In this document: positions 4,972-7,415 of the stretch, one piece after another | Layout of the letters: each line of letters begins with the position of its first letter | Numbering within the stretch: position 1 is the first letter of the stretch | Origin: Fimbriiglobus sp. | GTDB taxonomy: Bacteria > Planctomycetota > Planctomycetia > Gemmatales > Gemmataceae | Assembly (NCBI GenBank): GCA_025352585.1 | Contig: JANXTD010000540.1 | Span: 1-7,415, forward strand | Length of the DNA stretch: 7,415 bases | Direction: 5' to 3' | Notes under the pieces: model-generated | What the model saw: only the letters and a program-made list of their open reading frames with translations | Databases searched by the model: none | Told to the model about the DNA's origin: nothing | Position numbers and translations under genes: made by a program

Positions 4972-7415
4972 ATGCTCCTCCGCCCGCTGCTGAGTCTCGC
5001 CCTCGCCTTGAGCCTCGGCGGGCTGACCCTCGTCGCCGACGAGGAGGAAGAAGCGAAGCCCAAGCCGCCGCTGAAGAAGGTCCCGCCGATCGACGGCGGC
5101 AAGGCCCCCGGTGACGTCAAGCCGCCGCCGGGCATCGACCCCGCCGCGCCGCCCACGCCCGCCACGCCGGTGCCGATCGACGCGCCGCCGGAGCCGAAGG
5201 GGGGCGGCGAGCCGGAGTCGGCGGCCGGGGCGTACTTCGTCAAGTTGCCCGACCTGGTGCGCGAGGCGGCGGCCGCCAAGAACCCCATTTTGAAGGCGTT
5301 CTACGAGCGCTTCCCGGTCGCCTACGACCGCGTGAGCCTCGCCAACGTCAAGCCGGCGCGGGTGACGCCGCTGCCGCTGTTGTGGGGCAAGGACCGGTAC
5401 CCCGCCGAGTTCGGCGTCGTGCCGCTCGCGCCGGACGACGCGATGCAGGAGGCGGTCAGCCTGGGCCTCAGGCGGGTCCGCGGCGTCGAGAACTTCGAGT
5501 CGATCGCCGTCGAGGAGGTCGGCAAGTTACTCGCGCTCAAGGCGGCCGACGGCCCGCCGGCGCGGGAGCGCCTGGAGGCGGCCGAGAAGGTACTGGTGGC
5601 GGTCTACTTCTTCCACGACTCGGCGCGCGAGCAGAACCGCCGCCGCGGTAAGAGTTGGGACGCCGTCAAGGAGGCCGTCTACGCCCGGCTGGCCGAGGTG
5701 CGCCTGGGCCGCGTCCAGGCCGCCGGGGCCGACCGCGACTGGCCGAGCTTGAAGGAACTCACGCGTAAGTACGCCGAACTCTACAAGGCGACGCCGAAGT
5801 ACCTCGAACCGGTCCTGGCCGCGCGGCTGCTCGAGGCCGACGCCTTGGTCAAGTCCGACGCCCTGCCCGACCTGATCCGCGGCCGTGAACTGCTCAGCGA
5901 GTACGAGGCCCGCTTCCCCGGCTCGACCAACGAGGTCGCCGCCCGCGTCCGCAAAGCGCTCACCGAGAAGTCGAAGAAGATGCTCGACGGCGTGCAGCGG
6001 GCCTTCAGCACCAACAAGGCTGAGGCCCGCAACCTGCTCAGCAGCGTCGAGAAGTTCGACCCGGACAACGGCAGCCTGCGGGCGATGCAGCAGGAGTTGA
6101 AGCTCGACTACCCGATCCTCTTCGTCGGGGCGCGGCGGATGCCGGAGTTCATGTCGCCCTCACTCGCCCGCTTCGACAGCGAGCACCAAATCGTCGATTT
6201 GCTCTTCGACGGCCTGCTCGAAGCGGTGCCCGACGAGGCGACCGGCTCGCGCTACGTCGCCGACCTCACCGCCGACCGCGGCAGCGTCGGGGCGGGGCTG
6301 CGCGAGTACCGCCTGCTGGGCAACGTCGAGTGGGGCGGCGGCGCGCCGAGCCTGTTCACGGCCGCGGACGTGGCGGGGACGCTGCGGCTGATGCGGCAGC
6401 GGCCGGGGGTGGTCGGTTCGGAGGTCGCGTCCTGGCTCGACGACCCCGGCTTCGACCCCGCCGACCCCGGCCGCCTGCGCGTGCGCTTCAAGATCGGCCA
6501 CCCCGACCCGCGCAGCCTGCTCACCGCGAAGGTCCTCCCGGCCGGCCGGCTGCTGGAGATGAACAAGCCGCTCGACGACCCCGAATTCGCCCGGCAGCCC
6601 TTCGGCAGCGGCCCGTTCCGCCTGCTGCCGATCCGCCGCAGCGCCAGCGAGTCGCCGAAGGAAGTGATCTTGCAGGCCAACCCCGCCTACGCCCGCCGGC
6701 CGGGGCACCTCGGGCAGCCGTTCCTTCGCGAAATTCGCTTCCTCGACATCCAGCAATCGACCGACCTGCCGGCCGACTTCCGCGCCGACCGGCTCCACGT
6801 CCTGCCCGACGTGCCGAGTCAAGACCTGGCGAAGTTCAGCGCGGACAACAACCTGGGCGGCCGCGTGCGGACGGTCACCGTCGCCGACCCGCACCGCATC
6901 CAGATTCTGGCGATCAACCACCGCCGGCCGGGGCTGCAAAGCGTCGACGTCCGCAAGGGGCTGCTGCACGCCATCGACCGCGACCGCATCTTGACCGACA
7001 TTTTCCGCCCGGCCACGATGCCGGAGTTGCACAAGCCGCTGACGGGGCCGTACCCGCCGGGCAGTTGGGCGGTGCCGAAGGTGCTGGGCAGTGGCCCGAC
7101 GCCGCTGTACAACCGCGACCTCGCGACCGCCCGCTTCCGCGCCTACCTGGCGACCCCCGCCGCGACGCCGAAGTTGTCGCTGCTCTACCCCGACGACGAC
7201 GAGCAGGCCAAGGCGGCGTGCGAGCGGATCAAGCTCATGATCGAGTCGCCGACGAGCGCCGACCAGCGCAAGGTCACGATCCAGCTCGAACCGCTGCCGC
7301 CGCGAACGCTGCTCCAGCGCGTCGAGGACGAGGGCCGGTACGACCTGGCCTACCTGCCGTTCGACTACCGCGACACCTGGTACCCGATCGCGCTCGGCAA
7401 CGCCCTCGACCCCGC
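4972..7415 (+). CDS. Exported protein with helical N-terminal region and OppA-like (SBP family 5) domain, 3' end outside window
   Basis: The frame from ATG 4972 is open for 814 codons and leaves the window without a stop. GGGGA lies about 12 bases upstream of the ATG. Residues 1-22 form a signal peptide (MLLRPLLSLALALSLGGLTLVA, split here as cleavage after Ala22). No lipobox cysteine is present. Residues 23-85 are an acidic then Pro/Lys-rich linker. Residues 88 to about 383 are mostly helical and TPR-like (for example AFSTNKAEARNLLSSVEKFD, 344-363). From about 400 the sequence matches family-5 solute-binding proteins: DSEHQIVDLLFDGLLEA, RVRFKIGHPDPRSLLTAK, FGSGPFRLLP (544-553), ANPAYARRPG, ILAINHRRPGLQSVDVRKG then LLHAIDRDRIL, and YNRDLATARFRAYLA. 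Such domains bind peptides or nickel chelates for ABC importers. With no lipid anchor, no permease genes in view and a large extra domain, transport is not certain; a sensor or scaffold role is possible. Confidence 0.88.
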   Translation, partial: MLLRPLLSLALALSLGGLTLVADEEEEAKPKPPLKKVPPIDGGKAPGDVKPPPGIDPAAPPTPATPVPIDAPPEPKGGGEPESAAGAYFVKLPDLVREAAAAKNPILKAFYERFPVAYDRVSLANVKPARVTPLPLLWGKDRYPAEFGVVPLAPDDAMQEAVSLGLRRVRGVENFESIAVEEVGKLLALKAADGPPARERLEAAEKVLVAVYFFHDSAREQNRRRGKSWDAVKEAVYARLAEVRLGRVQAAGADRDWPSLKELTRKYAELYKATPKYLEPVLAARLLEADALVKSDALPDLIRGRELLSEYEARFPGSTNEVAARVRKALTEKSKKMLDGVQRAFSTNKAEARNLLSSVEKFDPDNGSLRAMQQELKLDYPILFVGARRMPEFMSPSLARFDSEHQIVDLLFDGLLEAVPDEATGSRYVADLTADRGSVGAGLREYRLLGNVEWGGGAPSLFTAADVAGTLRLMRQRPGVVGSEVASWLDDPGFDPADPGRLRVRFKIGHPDPRSLLTAKVLPAGRLLEMNKPLDDPEFARQPFGSGPFRLLPIRRSASESPKEVILQANPAYARRPGHLGQPFLREIRFLDIQQSTDLPADFRADRLHVLPDVPSQDLAKFSADNNLGGRVRTVTVADPHRIQILAINHRRPGLQSVDVRKGLLHAIDRDRILTDIFRPATMPELHKPLTGPYPPGSWAVPKVLGSGPTPLYNRDLATARFRAYLATPAATPKLSLLYPDDDEQAKAACERIKLMIESPTSADQRKVTIQLEPLPPRTLLQRVEDEGRYDLAYLPFDYRDTWYPIALGNALDP

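Noticed and set aside
6160..7112. Minus-strand frames of up to 290 aa opposite the solute-binding protein gene
   Set aside because: The plus strand carries clear family-5 binding-protein motifs; the antisense frames are GC-driven shadows.
1..7415. CRISPR array, insertion sequence or transposase
   Set aside because: No spaced direct repeats, terminal inverted repeats or transposase motifs could be seen.

Overview
The window looks like a chromosomal segment of a GC-rich planctomycete, probably Gemmataceae-like. This is an inference from three things: strong G/C preference at third codon positions in most genes, a prepilin-type N-terminus of the kind that is abundant in planctomycetes, and several signal-peptide-bearing proteins of unknown or loosely known role. 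No taxonomic marker was searched.

Layout, left to right. The left edge cuts a prepilin-type gene on the minus strand (1-53). A visibly AT-rich, unrecognised gene follows on the plus strand (277-1248); it stands out from everything around it and looks acquired. It converges on a minus-strand gene for a T4 Rnl1-type RNA ligase (1345-2460), with an AT-rich hairpin between them. Divergent from the ligase is a complete one-piece tmRNA gene, ssrA (2603-3018), with a readable tag A-E-T-H-V-A-L-A-A, a plausible -10 box and a very strong terminator (3021-3058). The terminator is shared with a convergent gene for an uncharacterised 268-residue protein (3084-3890, minus).

A small SEC-C zinc-binding-motif protein follows on the plus strand (4092-4406). 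It is preceded by a 19-codon reading frame with a near-ideal Shine-Dalgarno that overlaps its start. Its tail runs through the terminator of the convergent small secreted protein (4403-4729, minus). From 4972 to the right edge, and continuing beyond it, is a large exported protein: signal peptide, Pro/Lys-rich linker, helical region, then a family-5 (OppA-like) solute-binding domain.

Functionally the centre is RNA- and translation-related: the RNA ligase and tmRNA are divergent neighbours sharing a 142-bp intergenic region. No operon is evident, because nearly all neighbouring genes are convergent or divergent. I see no transposase, integrase, CRISPR array or rRNA. The best candidates for something undescribed are the AT-rich orphan gene, the conserved-looking 268-residue protein, the possible leader ORF before the SEC-C gene, and the helical region fused to a solute-binding domain.
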